From the NCBI RefSeq assembly GCF_030817415.1, contig NZ_JAUSZI010000002.1, positions 4,030,001 through 4,094,000 on the forward strand: a DNA stretch of 64,000 nt, in the 5' to 3' direction. The translations under genes were made by a program, and so were the position numbers. Below the pieces are notes generated by a model. It saw nothing but the letters and a program-made list of their open reading frames with translations. It did not search any database and had not been told where the DNA came from. Positions within the stretch are counted from its first letter, which is position 1; every line of letters begins with the position of its first letter. This DNA is from Streptomyces umbrinus. GTDB taxonomy: Bacteria; Actinomycetota; Actinomycetes; Streptomycetales; Streptomycetaceae. Positions 36,001 through 47,542 of the stretch are shown here, piece by piece.

Positions 36001-36886
36001 CCGCGGTGGCATCGCCCTCGCCAGGATGCGCCGGATCGGCCGCAACACGTTCCTCCGCTTGCGCCTCCATTCGCTCAGCCGACATCAACTGCGGCTGCAC
36101 CTCAGTGGGCTCGTCATCCCCCGCCGAATCCCACATCTGCCCAGCGGGGCCGCGGAACACCGCGTTGCCGTCGGCATCCACCGCACGCAGACCACCCCCC
36201 GCTCCCGGCACCAGGCTCAGTCCCTCACCGGTGGCAGTGAGCTTCACCTGCTCCAGTTCCGAACTGGCCGCGGCGTCGGCTGTCTTGACCACCAGCACCT
36301 CGCGATAGCCCTCAGCCGTCGCGGTGAGTTGGAGATCCACGCCGCTGATCGGGACGTCGGTGTAGGTGGCCGTTGCCCCGTCGAGGGTCGGCACGGGCAG
36401 CGAAGCGGGCCAGCCCAGCTTCACCGCCTGCCCGTCATGACCGAGCCGCAGCATGCCCGAGCCGCTGCCGCCGCCCGAGAACGCCAGATCCACCACCGCG
36501 GACTTCGGTCCAACTGTGCCGTTCGAACGCTTCTCCAGCGTGACATCGATGTCCTGCCACGAACCGTCTTCAGCCCTGGCTCGCTGTGGCTCTGTCGACT
36601 GGGTGAGGGCGAACGTTCCGTCAGGGTTCGCGACGGTCGTTGTGTACTCAGTCCGCGCCGACGTCACCTCGACCGGTTCGCCGGACGCAGCCGCCTGCTG
36701 CGAGGCCGACTGCTCGTTGACTTCGGACAGTTGTGGCGCGGCCTGAGCGTCGGTCGACGCCGCGAACGTCACCATCGGCAGCAGGGACAACAGCGTTGCC
36801 ACTGCTGCCACCCCGCCGACTACACGGCGTGACCGACCCCGCGCATGGCCATACCGACTCCCGCGCCCCAACCCCACAGTCCCCAC
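33053..36886 (-). CDS. Secreted LamG-domain protein upstream of the RHS toxin
   Basis: A 1277-residue exported protein. A signal peptide (VVGGVAAVATLLSLLPMVTFA) is followed by a region typical of the N-terminal part of actinobacterial RHS-associated proteins (EYTTTVANPDGTFALTQST..., GRCGVADGFACSTGGYTDRMYFEF), a DNRLRE-like segment, Ig-like portions, and two LamG/concanavalin-like domains (about 840-1040 and 1090-1260: GSFTVSAWVYLTDASANRMVLSE and GSFTVSARVRL). It lies 109 bp upstream of the RHS gene on the same strand and is probably co-transcribed. It may bind glycans, help present the toxin, or share its wall-associated role; which is inference. GTG 36886 is used, with GTG 36877 possible. 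Confidence 0.85.
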   Translation of the reverse strand: MGTVGLGRGSRYGHARGRSRRVVGGVAAVATLLSLLPMVTFAASTDAQAAPQLSEVNEQSASQQAAASGEPVEVTSARTEYTTTVANPDGTFALTQSTEPQRARAEDGSWQDIDVTLEKRSNGTVGPKSAVVDLAFSGGGSGSGMLRLGHDGQAVKLGWPASLPVPTLDGATATYTDVPISGVDLQLTATAEGYREVLVVKTADAAASSELEQVKLTATGEGLSLVPGAGGGLRAVDADGNAVFRGPAGQMWDSAGDDEPTEVQPQLMSAERMEAQAEERVAADPAHPGEGDATAELPVSVGEGTVSVKPDLDLLRGQKTVYPVFIDPSVGLGASEWTKLSSDGDKFWKFSEPKGVGRCGVADGFACSTGGYTDRMYFEFGAGKLAGKQVLDATFRAYETWSFNCTPYWVDLERTDNISEGTRWPGPKQLDQMGDRYVSAGRGDLCTPDQPNSWVEFNDNPDEPDENLTSTVRAFADGKISRLTLMLRAKDEGEPRAWKRFDSNAELKVWYVHRPGVPTSVGAIPGTGDTAVCRPSSDPLTVTVDTPTVQARVQTKVQPSSGEEKGSLQAEFVMQRSSTDTTSGTWAQVWSDYKPDEGWHTDGTLEKTVTDKRADGGLYRFRARTQSHWSYNGKSGDLFSPYSSWCYLRIDSTAPKVPTIASGGPYTECLTDDCAPHGGPGVPGSFTFGPNAADTDVKAYRWRFLTSSADATKTVNASTTNTPVTVTDVKPGLSGTQTLSVEASDLKLDKDGRKRWGPPAYFYVNVSLPPGATGRWRFEDIKPGSGTMTATDTATEGPRHNATLVGEAGTGGSTRARRGAGDYSLRLNDNVSDAAQQVGHAATASPAVNTQGSFTVSAWVYLTDASANRMVLSEPGSKSSAFALYYSSAYQKWIFNRTDKDQASPVYIRSFSNEANPQLKVWTHLAGVFNTQNDADKNNDTIQLFVNGQPQGDPVGLAASASTYEPWAATGGLQFGRSLKGSTGGEYFFGLLDEPAVWQDARTADQIREESRLDRDGTPTNELVAHWDATISSGSQVGESPEDPDDPASTSFPYRRGGLTLSGSGAALAGEDATALVLNGTTGYASATGPVVDETGSFTVSARVRLNKALLAAKPVGYRGLVAGQATPVGKESSWALWVEKPEDGVYQWRFGRTAVDSTGKVIDTALAPAETPVGEKEWDTWVDVSGVFDATKDFTADDGTQRFGVAELYVGQFVQRGEGDPGLSVPQQGSGVLSAGRGSASGATGHYLPGDLAKVRVWTGAMTAEQVSGQIAQPSV

Positions 36887-37348
36887 CCCAGAGTCACAGA
36901 ATCTTCAAAGGTGGAGTGAGTTAACGCGGCACCAGTTCCTTACGGCAAGGCGTATTTGACATCAAAATTCGATGACTGTGAAACCCTGACCTGCGGAAAT
37001 GACACAGCATGTCCGATGTGCGCGAAGTCCGCCCCACCGGAAAAAAAATCACGCTCCGTAGCGGACGAAAGAGAATGCATCGCATGAATTTCGCCACTCT
37101 CCGCACATGGCACTGTCCAATGTTTAAGCAGTAACGGCGGTGGCGAGCGGACGTGGCCAGGAGCAACCTCCTGGCCACAAACAAGTCCGCCGCCCTGAGC
37201 GATCGCGGTGGCACCCAACAGGATCAGACAGCCAGACCGGACAGATTCCGCCAATCTCAGACGGAACTGACCACCCTCTGGTCACTTACCGCATCCAAAC
37301 CATCGCACCCTGAAGCACAGACACCAGCAGACCCGCCCGCCGCACACC
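36887..37348. other. AT-richer intergenic region between glgP and the LamG/RHS operon
   Basis: This 462-bp gap should contain the promoter of the leftward LamG-RHS operon near 36900-37100, where the sequence is unusually A/T-rich for this genome (including an A8 run at 37043-37050). No near-consensus promoter was seen. Two hairpins downstream of glgP lie at 37153-37178 and 37268-37284. Confidence 0.5.
37153..37178 (-). terminator. Hairpin downstream of glgP
   Basis: GTGGCCAGGAG (37153-37163) and its exact complement (37168-37178) form an 11-bp stem with a 4-nt loop, about 170 nt past the glgP stop. A smaller 6-bp hairpin (TGACCA, 37268-37284) lies between. No T-tract. Confidence 0.55.
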
Positions 37349-39967
37349 TCACCGCATCAAAACCCCCGCCCCCTCCCCCAACTCCTCCGAAGGAACCGCC
37401 ACCAACCCCAACTCCGCACTCGATGCCAGCAATCGGTGCGTAGGCAGGATGCGGACCGTGTAACCGAAGGGGCCCGTGCGGTCCAGGGACAGGGGCCCCT
37501 CGTAGAGCCAGCGGCCCTCCAGGTCGGGGCCGCCCGCCGGTTTCAGTGGGGCTGCCGTGCCGTCCGTGATGCCGTCCTCCGAGTCGACGCGGCCCGAGAC
37601 CGCCTGGACCTCGACGTCGTCCGGGGCCAGGTCGCCCAGGCCTACGCGGACGCGCAGGGAGAGCGTGGTGCCGAGTTCGGCCGTCGGGGTTCCCGCCGAG
37701 GTCTCCACGTGGTCGACCGTGACGTGCGGCCAGGCCGCGCGGACCCGGGACTTCCAGACCGCCAACTCCCTTGCGGAGGAAGGGGACATGGCGCGGTGGG
37801 CGTGGGCCGCCGGGGTGTAGAGGCGTTCCACGTACTCGCGGACCATGCGGCCGGCCAGGACCTTCGGACCGAGGTGGGTCAGGGTCTGGCGGACCATCTC
37901 GATCCAGCGGTCGGGCAGGCCGGCCTGGCCGCGTTCGTAGAAGCGCGGGGCCACCCGCTGTTCCAGCAGCTCGTAGAGCGCCGACGCCTCCAGCTCGTCC
38001 CGGCGGTCGTCGTCCACCGCCGTGCCGTCCGCCGTGGGGATCGCCCAGCCGAAGTCCGACTGGAACCACTCGTCCCACCAGCCGTCCAGGACCGAGAGGT
38101 TGAGGCAGCCGTTCAGCGCCGCCTTCATGCCGGAGGTGCCGCATGCCTCCAGCGGGCGCAGAGGGTTGTTGAGCCAGATGTCGCAGCCGGGATACAGCTT
38201 CTGCGCCATCGCCATGCCGTAGTCGGGGAGGAAGACGATCCGGTGGCGTACGCGTGGGTCGTCGGCGAAGCGGACCAGTTCCTGGACAAGGCGCTTGCCC
38301 CCGTCGTCCGCCGGGTGGGCCTTGCCCGCCACCACGATCTGGATCGGCCGTTCGGAGTGCAGGAGCAGGTCCATCAGCCGGTCCCTGTCCCTCAGCATCA
38401 GCGTCAGGCGCTTGTAGGAGGGGACCCTGCGCGCGAAGCCGATCGTCAGGACGTCCGGGTCCAGCACGCCGTCGATCCAGCCCAGTTCGGCCGTGCCCGC
38501 GCCGCGCTGCCGCCAGGACGCGCGCATCCGCTCCCGCACCTCCGTCACCAACTGCTCGCGCAGCACGCGGCGCAGGTCAAAGATGTCCTGGTCGGGGATC
38601 TCGGCCACGGCGTCCCAGCGTTCGGAACCACCGACCGTCATCGCGTCCTCCGTGCGCTGCGCGCCGATCTGACGGGCGCCGAGGCGGAAGACCTCGGGGG
38701 CCACCCAGGTCGGCGCGTGCACGCCGTTCGTGACGGAGGTGATCGGGACCTCGTCCGGGTCGAAGCCCGGCCAGAGCCCGGAGAACATCTCCCGGCTGAC
38801 CTGTCCGTGCAGCAATGACACCCCGTTGGCACGTTGGCCCAGCCTCAGGCCCATCACCGCCATATTGAAGAGGTTCGGTTCGCCGCCCGGATAGGTCTCC
38901 ATTCCCAATTGCAGAATGCGTTCGACGTCGATACGCGGGAGTTCCGCGTCCGGGCCGAAGTGCCGGGCCACCAGCTCCCGGTCGAAGCGGTCGATTCCGG
39001 CGGGCACGGGGGTGTGGGTCGTGAAGACCGTGCCGGCCCGGACCGCTTCGAGAGAGGCGTCGAAATCCAGGTCCTCATAAGACAGTTCGTGAATTCGTTC
39101 CAGGCCAAGAAATCCCGCGTGCCCCTCGTTCGTATGGAACACCTCGGGCTGCGCGTGCCCCGTCAGCCGGCAGTACGTACGCACGGCACGCACCCCGCCG
39201 ATGCCGAGCAGCATCTCCTGGAGCAGCCGGTGCTCGCTGCCGCCGCCGTAGAGCCGGTCCGTCACGCCCCGCTCGCCGAGGTCGTTCTCCTCTATGTCCG
39301 AGTCGAGCATCAGCAACGGGACCCGGCCGACCTGGGCCAGCCAGACACGGGCGTGGAGGGATTTCCCGCCGGGGAGGGCCAGGGACACCTGCGAGGGGGT
39401 GCCGTCGGGCTCGCGCAGCAGGGAGACGGGCAGTTCGTTCGGGTCCAGGACCGGATAGTGCTCCTGCTGCCAGCCGTCCCGGGACAACGACTGCCGGAAG
39501 TAGCCGTGCCGGTAGAGGAGTCCGACACCGATCAGGGGTACGCCGAGGTCGCTGGCCGCCTTCAGATGGTCCCCGGCGAGGATGCCGAGGCCGCCGGAGT
39601 ACTGCGGCAGCGCGGCCGTGATGCCGAACTCGGGTGAGAAGTAGGCGATGGCGGCGGGGAGTCCGGAGGGCTGGGACTGGTACCAGCGGTCCCCGCCCAC
39701 ATAGTCCTTCAGATCGTCGGCGGCCGCGGCGAGCCGCCGCAGGAAGCGCCGGTCCTCGGCCAGCTCGGCCAGCCGTGCGGACGAGACGCTCCCGAGGAGG
39801 CGTACGGGATCGCATTCGGAGGCGGCCCAGTGCTCGGGGTCCACGGACTGGAAGAGGTCACGGGTCTCGGCGTGCCAGGACCAGCGCAGATTGCGCGCCA
39901 GGTCGCTGAGGGGGTGAAGGGCTTCGGGGAGTACGGGACGCACGGTGAATCTGCGGATGGCCTTCAC
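37349..39967 (-). CDS. glgP: Alpha-glucan (glycogen) phosphorylase
   Basis: Releases glucose 1-phosphate from alpha-1,4-glucan ends in the cytoplasm. The 872-residue protein starts with a DUF3417 domain (LHPLSDLARNLRWSWH), characteristic of the bacterial/archaeal short-type phosphorylase group, followed by the GT35 fold: FHTNEGHAGFLGLERI, TVFTTHTPVPAGIDRF, and the PLP loop ACGTSGMKAALNG with Lys615. GTG 39967 follows GGTGGAAG. It is divergent from the subtilase gene and close to glgE-treS-mak-glgB, matching the arrangement around the GlgE isoform I cluster of Streptomyces coelicolor as I recall it. Confidence 0.94.
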   Translation of the reverse strand: MKAIRRFTVRPVLPEALHPLSDLARNLRWSWHAETRDLFQSVDPEHWAASECDPVRLLGSVSSARLAELAEDRRFLRRLAAAADDLKDYVGGDRWYQSQPSGLPAAIAYFSPEFGITAALPQYSGGLGILAGDHLKAASDLGVPLIGVGLLYRHGYFRQSLSRDGWQQEHYPVLDPNELPVSLLREPDGTPSQVSLALPGGKSLHARVWLAQVGRVPLLMLDSDIEENDLGERGVTDRLYGGGSEHRLLQEMLLGIGGVRAVRTYCRLTGHAQPEVFHTNEGHAGFLGLERIHELSYEDLDFDASLEAVRAGTVFTTHTPVPAGIDRFDRELVARHFGPDAELPRIDVERILQLGMETYPGGEPNLFNMAVMGLRLGQRANGVSLLHGQVSREMFSGLWPGFDPDEVPITSVTNGVHAPTWVAPEVFRLGARQIGAQRTEDAMTVGGSERWDAVAEIPDQDIFDLRRVLREQLVTEVRERMRASWRQRGAGTAELGWIDGVLDPDVLTIGFARRVPSYKRLTLMLRDRDRLMDLLLHSERPIQIVVAGKAHPADDGGKRLVQELVRFADDPRVRHRIVFLPDYGMAMAQKLYPGCDIWLNNPLRPLEACGTSGMKAALNGCLNLSVLDGWWDEWFQSDFGWAIPTADGTAVDDDRRDELEASALYELLEQRVAPRFYERGQAGLPDRWIEMVRQTLTHLGPKVLAGRMVREYVERLYTPAAHAHRAMSPSSARELAVWKSRVRAAWPHVTVDHVETSAGTPTAELGTTLSLRVRVGLGDLAPDDVEVQAVSGRVDSEDGITDGTAAPLKPAGGPDLEGRWLYEGPLSLDRTGPFGYTVRILPTHRLLASSAELGLVAVPSEELGEGAGVLMR

Positions 39968-40449
39968 GAGCTTCCACCTTCACGGAGGACGTACCAGGAC
40001 GGCGTATCGGCGTTGCGATGGGTAGACGGATCGGGGCGACCCAGGGAACGCACGTCGCTGTGCGCACTTTGTCACTCATGACGGTAGCGGCGAGGGTGCC
40101 TCCGCAACTACGGCGCGAAGTGCTCCGCGGGATGTGCCGTACTGCGACCGGAGGCCGATCGTCACTGATCACGCCCGCGCGGCGGAGCCTCCGGCACCGG
40201 AAACCCGCGCCCCCTGCGGAAGGGCCGGAAATCGCCGCAACCTTTACATGTCCGCCACGGGCGATATGGCCGATTCCGTCCCGTCGGGCGGCCTTGTGGC
40301 GCTTCACACCGCACGAGAGGCTGCCAAGTGGCGATCCGGCCACGGCCTCGCAGGACCCGTACAGGGACTTGCCTGGCCTGCCAGAGCCCCATCGGGCCCG
40401 CGCGCGCCACCGGCCGGAGTACGCCGAGTTGAGGAGGGGAACTCACACC
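39968..40449. other. Divergent promoter region between glgP and a subtilase
   Basis: 482 bp that must carry promoters for both genes. I see no near-consensus promoter, no long hairpin and no convincing small gene in it. GAGGAGGGGA at 40431-40440 is the ribosome site of the subtilase. Confidence 0.4.
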
Positions 40450-41649
40450 ATGGCAGTGACGCGCAAGCGGCGGCTGCACTGGGCGGGAGGCCTGACCGCG
40501 GTCATGACGGCCGCGGTGCTTTCGGCCATCACCCTGCCCGCACACGCCGCCCCCGAGGGGCAGATATCCGGCGCGGGCGGAGCGGGGTCCGTCAGCGGCA
40601 GCTACATCGTGACGCTCGAAGGGGGAACGAAGGCTCCGTCGAAGGCGGGCAAGGCCGTCGCCATCAAGTACGGGGCGAAAATAAGCCACACCTACAGCAC
40701 CGCGCTCAACGGCTATGCGGTGAAGGTCGATGAGAGGCAGGCCAGGCGCCTCGCCGCCGACTCCCGCGTGGCCTCGGTCTCGCGGGACGCCACCGTGGCC
40801 GTCGAGCACCGGCAGTCGGACCCGCCGTGGGGCCTCGACCGCATCGACCAGCAGGACCTGCCGCTGGACAGCAGCTACACCTGGCCCGAGTCCGCGGGCC
40901 AGGGCGTGACGGCGTACGTCATCGACACCGGCGTACGCATCACCCACAAGGACTTCGGCGGCCGGGCGAGCTACGGCTGGGACTTCGTCGACAACGACGC
41001 CACCGCCCAGGACGGCCAGGGCCACGGCACGCACGTGGCGGGCACGATCGCGGGCACGACGTACGGCGTCGCGAAACAGGCGAAGGTCGTCGCCGTCCGC
41101 GTGCTCGACGACAACGGAGCCGGCACGCTCTCGCAGGTCATCGCGGGCATCGACTGGGTGACCAAGAACGCCCGGAAGCCCGCGGTCGCCAATATGAGCC
41201 TGGGCGGGCTCGCGGACCCGCAACTGGACGCCGCGGTCCGCAACTCCATCGCGTCCGGGGTCACCTACGCGGTCGCCGCCGGCAACGACGGCCTCCCGGC
41301 GAGCCTCTACTCACCGGCCCGTGTCAAGGAGGCGATCACGGTCGGCGCGAGCGACAAGAAGGACGCGAGGGCGGACTTCTCCAACTGGGGCGCGCGACTC
41401 GATCTGTTCGCCCCCGGCGTGGACGTCACCTCCGCCTCCAACGCGAGCGACACGGGCAGGGCGACCTTCTCCGGTACGTCGATGGCGTCGCCGCACGCGG
41501 CAGGTGCGGCCGCTCTGTATCTGGCCGACCACGCCTGGGCGACACCCGCCGACGTCAGCAAGACTCTTGTCGAGCAGGCCGCTTCCGGGAAGATGTCCAA
41601 CGCCGGGCTCGGCTCACCGAACAAGCTCCTGCAAGTCGACAACCCCTAA
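40450..41649 (+). CDS. Secreted subtilisin-family (S8A) serine protease
   Basis: A 399-residue extracellular protease of the proteinase K type. ATG 40450 lies 9 nt after GAGGAGGGGA. A signal peptide (GGLTAVMTAAVLSAITLPAHA) and an inhibitor-I9 propeptide (YIVTLEGG...YAVKVDERQARRLAADSRVASVSRDATV) precede the catalytic domain, with triad Asp159 (VIDTGV), His192 (HGTHVAG) and Ser344 (GTSMASPHAAG). There is no C-terminal extension. It lies between glgP and glgE but has no evident metabolic link with them. Confidence 0.95.
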   Translation: MAVTRKRRLHWAGGLTAVMTAAVLSAITLPAHAAPEGQISGAGGAGSVSGSYIVTLEGGTKAPSKAGKAVAIKYGAKISHTYSTALNGYAVKVDERQARRLAADSRVASVSRDATVAVEHRQSDPPWGLDRIDQQDLPLDSSYTWPESAGQGVTAYVIDTGVRITHKDFGGRASYGWDFVDNDATAQDGQGHGTHVAGTIAGTTYGVAKQAKVVAVRVLDDNGAGTLSQVIAGIDWVTKNARKPAVANMSLGGLADPQLDAAVRNSIASGVTYAVAAGNDGLPASLYSPARVKEAITVGASDKKDARADFSNWGARLDLFAPGVDVTSASNASDTGRATFSGTSMASPHAAGAAALYLADHAWATPADVSKTLVEQAASGKMSNAGLGSPNKLLQVDNP

Positions 41650-41666
41650 GTATTTGCGCATTCACC

Positions 41667-41741
41667 GACCGGCCTCGTCCCGCGAATCCCCAACCGATCC
41701 TTTACGGATCCTTGGCGGATTCTCATCGGACGAGGCCGGTC
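41667..41741 (+). terminator. Branched hairpin after the subtilase
   Basis: GACCGGCCTCGTCC (41667-41680) pairs perfectly with 41728-41741. Inside lie a GAATCC/GGATTC stem and a GATCC/GGATC hairpin. It begins 18 nt after the subtilase stop and is followed by TTGTGTGT, as expected of a terminator ahead of glgE. Confidence 0.75.
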
Positions 41742-41887
41742 TTGTGTGTAGACATACGCGCGAGTAGTTAACAAAGTGCCGGATTGCCCACCCGAAAAGA
41801 GTGGGAAGGCTCCACCGGTACGCCCAGCAGGACCAACCTCCCCACACCCTCATCCGCCCACCCACGTTGACGCGGACAGGAGCGGTC

Positions 41888-44250
41888 ATGCCCGCCATGC
41901 ACCACCAGCCGTCACCACCCCCGACGCCCAGCACCACCGAACCCCCCGACCAGGGAGAGAAGGCCGACCGGCCACAGCCGCCGAAGGCAAGGACCGTCGA
42001 GCCGGCCAACAAGCCGGCCACGACTCCCAAGACGCCCAAGGCTTCCAAGCCGGCACAGTCGGCGAAACCCGCCGAGTCTGCGAAACCGGAGGAGTCGGCG
42101 AAACCGGCAGAATCAGTGCACCCGGCAGAGTCGGCGAAACCGGCGGAGTCGAAGAAACCGTCCAAGCCGTCCAAGCAGTCGCGGCCGTCGACGACCACCC
42201 GGAAGAGCACCACCCGCCTCACCCCCGCCCCCACGCCCGTCCCGGGAAGCGGCCCCCTGATCGGGCGCATCCCCGTCCTGGACGTGCGCCCTCTCGTGCA
42301 GGGCGGGCGTCGTCCCGCCAAGGCCGTGGTGGGCGAGCCCTTCGAGATCTCCGCGACGGTCTTCCGCGAGGGCCACGACGCGGTCGCCGCGAACGTCGTC
42401 CTGCGCGATCAGGACGGCCACTCGGGCCCCTGGACCCCGATGCGCGAACTGGCCCCCGGCACCGACCGCTGGGGCGCCACCGTCTCCGTACCGAGGACGG
42501 GCCGCTGGACCTACACCGTGGAGGCCTGGGGCGACCCGATCACCACCTGGCGCCACCACGCGCAGATCAAGATCCCGGCGGGCATGGACACCGAGCTGGT
42601 CCTGGAGGAGGGCGCGCTGCTGTACGAGCGTGCCGCGACCGGCATACCGAAGAGCAAGGGCCGCCGTGACGCGATCCTCGCGGCCGTGGAGGCCCTGCGC
42701 GACACCGACCGGCCCGCCGCGGCCCGCCTGGCCGCCGCTCTCACGCCCGACGTGGACCACGTCCTCGCGCGCCACCCCCTGCGCGAACTGGTCTCGTCCG
42801 CCGAGCGGCTGACCCTGCTGGTGGAGCGGGAGCGGGCGCTGTACGGCTCCTGGTACGAGTTCTTCCCGCGCTCGGAGGGCGCGGTGGTCGAGCCGGACAA
42901 GCCGCCGGTCAGCGGCACCTTCCGGACCGCCGCGCGGCGGCTGCCGACGATCGCGGAGATGGGCTTCGACGTGGTGTACCTGCCACCGATCCACCCCATC
43001 GGCGCGACCTTCCGCAAGGGCCCCAACAACACGCTCGACGCGTCCCCGCACGACGTCGGGGTCCCCTGGGCGATCGGCTCACCGGAGGGCGGGCACGACG
43101 CCGTCCACCCCGACCTCGGCACGATCGACGACTTCGACGCCTTCGTACGCCGGGCCGAGAGCCTGGGCATGGAGATCGCCCTGGACTTCGCGCTCCAGTG
43201 CTCACCGGACCACCCATGGGTGGAGAAGCACCCGGAGTGGTTCCACCACCGCTCGGACGGCACGATCGCGTACGCGGAGAATCCGCCGAAGAAGTACCAG
43301 GACATCTACCCGATCGCCTTCGACAAGGACATGCCGGGTCTGGTCCAGGAGACGCTCAGGGTTCTGCGGTTCTGGATGAGTCACGGGGTGCGGATCTTCC
43401 GCGTGGACAACCCCCATACAAAACCGGTCATCTTCTGGGAGCAGGTGATCGACGACATCAACCGCACGGACCCCGATGTCATCTTCCTGGCCGAGGCGTT
43501 CACCCGCCCGGCGATGATGCACACGCTCGGCGCGATCGGTTTCCAGCAGTCGTACACGTATTTCACCTGGCGCAACACCAAGGAAGAACTGACCGAGTAC
43601 CTCACCGAGCTGTCGGGCGAGGCTGCCGCCTATATGCGGCCCAACTTCTTCGCCAACACCCCCGACATCCTGCACGAGTTTCTCCAGCAGGGCGGCCGGC
43701 CGGCCTTCGAACTGCGGGCCGTGCTCGCCGCGACACTGTCGCCGGCCTGGGGTGTCTACAGCGGATTCGAGCTGTGCGAGAACGTCCCGGTGCGGGACGG
43801 GAGCGAAGAATACCTGGACTCGGAGAAATACCAACTACGTCCGCGAGACTGGGAGTCGGCGGAACGCGAGGGTCGTAGCATCGCCCCTCTGATTGCCGAA
43901 CTCAACGCGGTCAGGCGCCGCAGTCCGGCCCTGAGGCAACTGCGCGACCTGCACTTCCACCAGGCGGACCAAGAGGCGGTGATCGCGTACTCGAAACGCA
44001 GCGGATCGAACACGGTTCTGGTGGTCGTGAACCTCGACCCTCACCACACCCAGGAGGCCACGGTCTCGTTGGACATGCCACGACTCGGCCTCGACTGGCA
44101 CGAGTCGATGCCGGTGCGCGACGAGCTCACCGGCGAGACCTACCACTGGGGCAGGACCAACTACGTACGCCTTGCGCCCGGGCACCGGCCCGCGCACGTA
44201 CTGACCGTCCTGCGACCGTCCTCACCGCCAACCGGAGGGTCACCCACACC

Positions 44251-44254
<4 letters not shown>
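41888..44254 (+). CDS. glgE: Alpha-1,4-glucan:maltose-1-phosphate maltosyltransferase
   Basis: Extends alpha-1,4-glucan by two glucoses using maltose 1-phosphate. ATG 41888 lies 5 nt after AGGAG. The 788-residue protein carries an N-terminal hydrophilic extension (to about 120) rich in Pro, Lys, Ser and Glu, including five 6-residue AKPAES-type repeats. The known fold then begins at [24 protein letters not shown]13_3 catalytic residues are nucleophile Asp507 ([11 protein letters not shown]) and acid Glu536 (FLAEAFTRP). The enzyme of S. coelicolor is about 675 residues, so the extension is extra. It overlaps treS by 4 bp and forms an operon with it. Confidence 0.95.
42062..42151 (+). repeat. 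Five 18-bp tandem repeats in the glgE 5' region
   Basis: Five successive 18-bp units (consensus GCGAAACCGGCAGAGTCG) encode [24 protein letters not shown] and AKPAES (residues 59-88 of GlgE). Being in frame, the array can change length without breaking the gene. A degenerate unit precedes it. Confidence 0.9.
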
Positions 44255-45951
<1,697 letters not shown>

Positions 45952-45984
45952 AAACAGGGAGAAGAAGCAGGTAGGAGTAGAACG

Positions 45985-46012
45985 GGGCGGGGCGGTTTCC
46001 CCCGCCCCGCCC
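45985..46012 (+). terminator. Terminator between treS and mak
   Basis: GGGCGGGGCGG (45985-45995), loop TTTCCC, then the exact complement (46002-46012), 34 nt after the treS stop. It suggests that glgE-treS and mak-glgB are at least partly separate transcripts. ACCCGGTTTCCGGGT at 46041-46055, just before the mak ribosome site, is a further small inverted repeat. Confidence 0.75.
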
Positions 46013-46077
46013 TGGGCACGCATCAGTAACACCCCGACTCACCCGGTTTCCGGGTCCTGGGGAAAGGACGCGACGCC

Positions 46078-47481
46078 ATGTCGGAAGCCGTCACCCGTTC
46101 CGTGCACTCCGCTTCGACGAGTCCAGGCCTCCTTGCGTCCCTCGATCCGCTGCTTCGCGAGTGGCTGCCACGGCAGCGGTGGTTCGCGGGTAAGGGCCGT
46201 CCCGTCACCGGGTTCTCGCTGGTGGCGGCGACCGAGGTGCTGCCGTGGGACGCGAAGCTGGGACTGCTGCATCTGCTCGTGCGGGCGCATCAGCCGCTCG
46301 TACCGACACAGAGTGCCGCCACGCATCCGGCCGACTGCTACCAGCTCCTGATCGGTGTGCGCGAGACGCTGCCGCCACGGCTGGCGCCCGCGCTGATCGG
46401 TCGTCCGACCGAGGGACCACTGGCCGGGCGGACCGTGTACGAGGCTCTGCACGACGCGCGGCCCGCCGATGTGCTCCTGGAGGCGATGCGGTCGCGGGCG
46501 CGCGTCGGCGACCTGCGCTTCGAGCGGGACATGCGGCAGGAGATCCGGGACGGTCTGGTGCCGCGGCTGGTGACGGCCGAGCAGTCGAACTCCTCGATCG
46601 TCTACGGAGATACGTTCATCCTGAAGCTGCTGCGGCGGATCGTGCCGGGGGACAACCCCGACCTGGAGCTGCCGCTGGTGCTGTCCCGCGAGGGCTGCCC
46701 CCGGGTTCCGGCGCCCGCCGGGTGGCTGCTCGCGGACCTGGCCGACGAGACGTACGTACTGGGTGTGCTGCAGCCCTTCGTCCAGGGTGCGGCGGACGGC
46801 TGGGAGCTCGCGCTGCGGGAGCTCGCCAAGGGCGAGGACTTCAGCGGTGAGGCGCGGGCGCTGGGGCGGGCCACCGCCGAGGTGCACACGGCACTGGCGC
46901 GGGCACTGCCCACGGTGACCATGGCACGCGGGCAGATGGAACTGCTCGTGGACGCTATGACCGAGCGGCTGGAGGCGGCCGCCCAGGCGGTGCCCGCACT
47001 GCGGCCGTACGCGCCCGGGCTGCACACCGCCTTCGAGGCGCTCGCCGATCTGGCGGGCGAGGGCGAGACGTGGACGGCACAGCGGGTCCACGGGGATCTG
47101 CACCTCGGGCAGTGTCTGCGGTCGCCGTCCGGTGAATGGTCGCTGATCGACTTCGAGGGCGAACCGTCCAAGCCGCTCGCCGAGCGGCGGATGCCGCAGC
47201 CGACCGCGCGGGACGTGGCCGGGATGCTCCGCTCCTTCGACTACGCGGCGCACTCGCACGCGCCCGTCGTGCCCGGCTGGGCCGACGCCTGCCGCGCGGC
47301 CTACTGCTCCGGGTACGCGGAGGCGGGCGGGCGTGATCCGCGTACGGATCCGGTGCTGCTGCGCGCGTACGAGACCGACAAGGCGATCTACGAGGTCGTG
47401 TACGAGGCGCGGCACCGGCCCGACTGGCTGCCCGTGCCGATGGAGGCGGTCCGCCGCCTGGCCCTCTCCGGATCGCCGTAG
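46078..47481 (+). CDS. mak: Maltokinase (maltose 1-phosphate forming)
   Basis: Phosphorylates maltose at the anomeric position with ATP, making the donor for GlgE. The 467-residue protein has the N-terminal cap ([19 protein letters not shown]), characteristic of actinobacterial maltokinases (formerly Pep2), and a kinase-like domain with Brenner motif [11 protein letters not shown] (His338, Asp340) and the metal-binding IDFEGEP. ATG 46078 lies after GGAAAGG. Downstream glgB begins 61 bp later on the same strand, so the two are probably co-transcribed. Confidence 0.94.
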   Translation: MSEAVTRSVHSASTSPGLLASLDPLLREWLPRQRWFAGKGRPVTGFSLVAATEVLPWDAKLGLLHLLVRAHQPLVPTQSAATHPADCYQLLIGVRETLPPRLAPALIGRPTEGPLAGRTVYEALHDARPADVLLEAMRSRARVGDLRFERDMRQEIRDGLVPRLVTAEQSNSSIVYGDTFILKLLRRIVPGDNPDLELPLVLSREGCPRVPAPAGWLLADLADETYVLGVLQPFVQGAADGWELALRELAKGEDFSGEARALGRATAEVHTALARALPTVTMARGQMELLVDAMTERLEAAAQAVPALRPYAPGLHTAFEALADLAGEGETWTAQRVHGDLHLGQCLRSPSGEWSLIDFEGEPSKPLAERRMPQPTARDVAGMLRSFDYAAHSHAPVVPGWADACRAAYCSGYAEAGGRDPRTDPVLLRAYETDKAIYEVVYEARHRPDWLPVPMEAVRRLALSGSP

Positions 47482-47542
47482 GCGCCGGTACGTCCTTGCC
47501 CTCCCTCTCACCACCGTCGACTCCGCCGAGGAGGCTCCACCC

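Noticed and set aside
37043..37050. A8 run as a terminator U-tract on the minus strand
   Set aside because: No stable G/C-rich hairpin directly precedes it on that strand.
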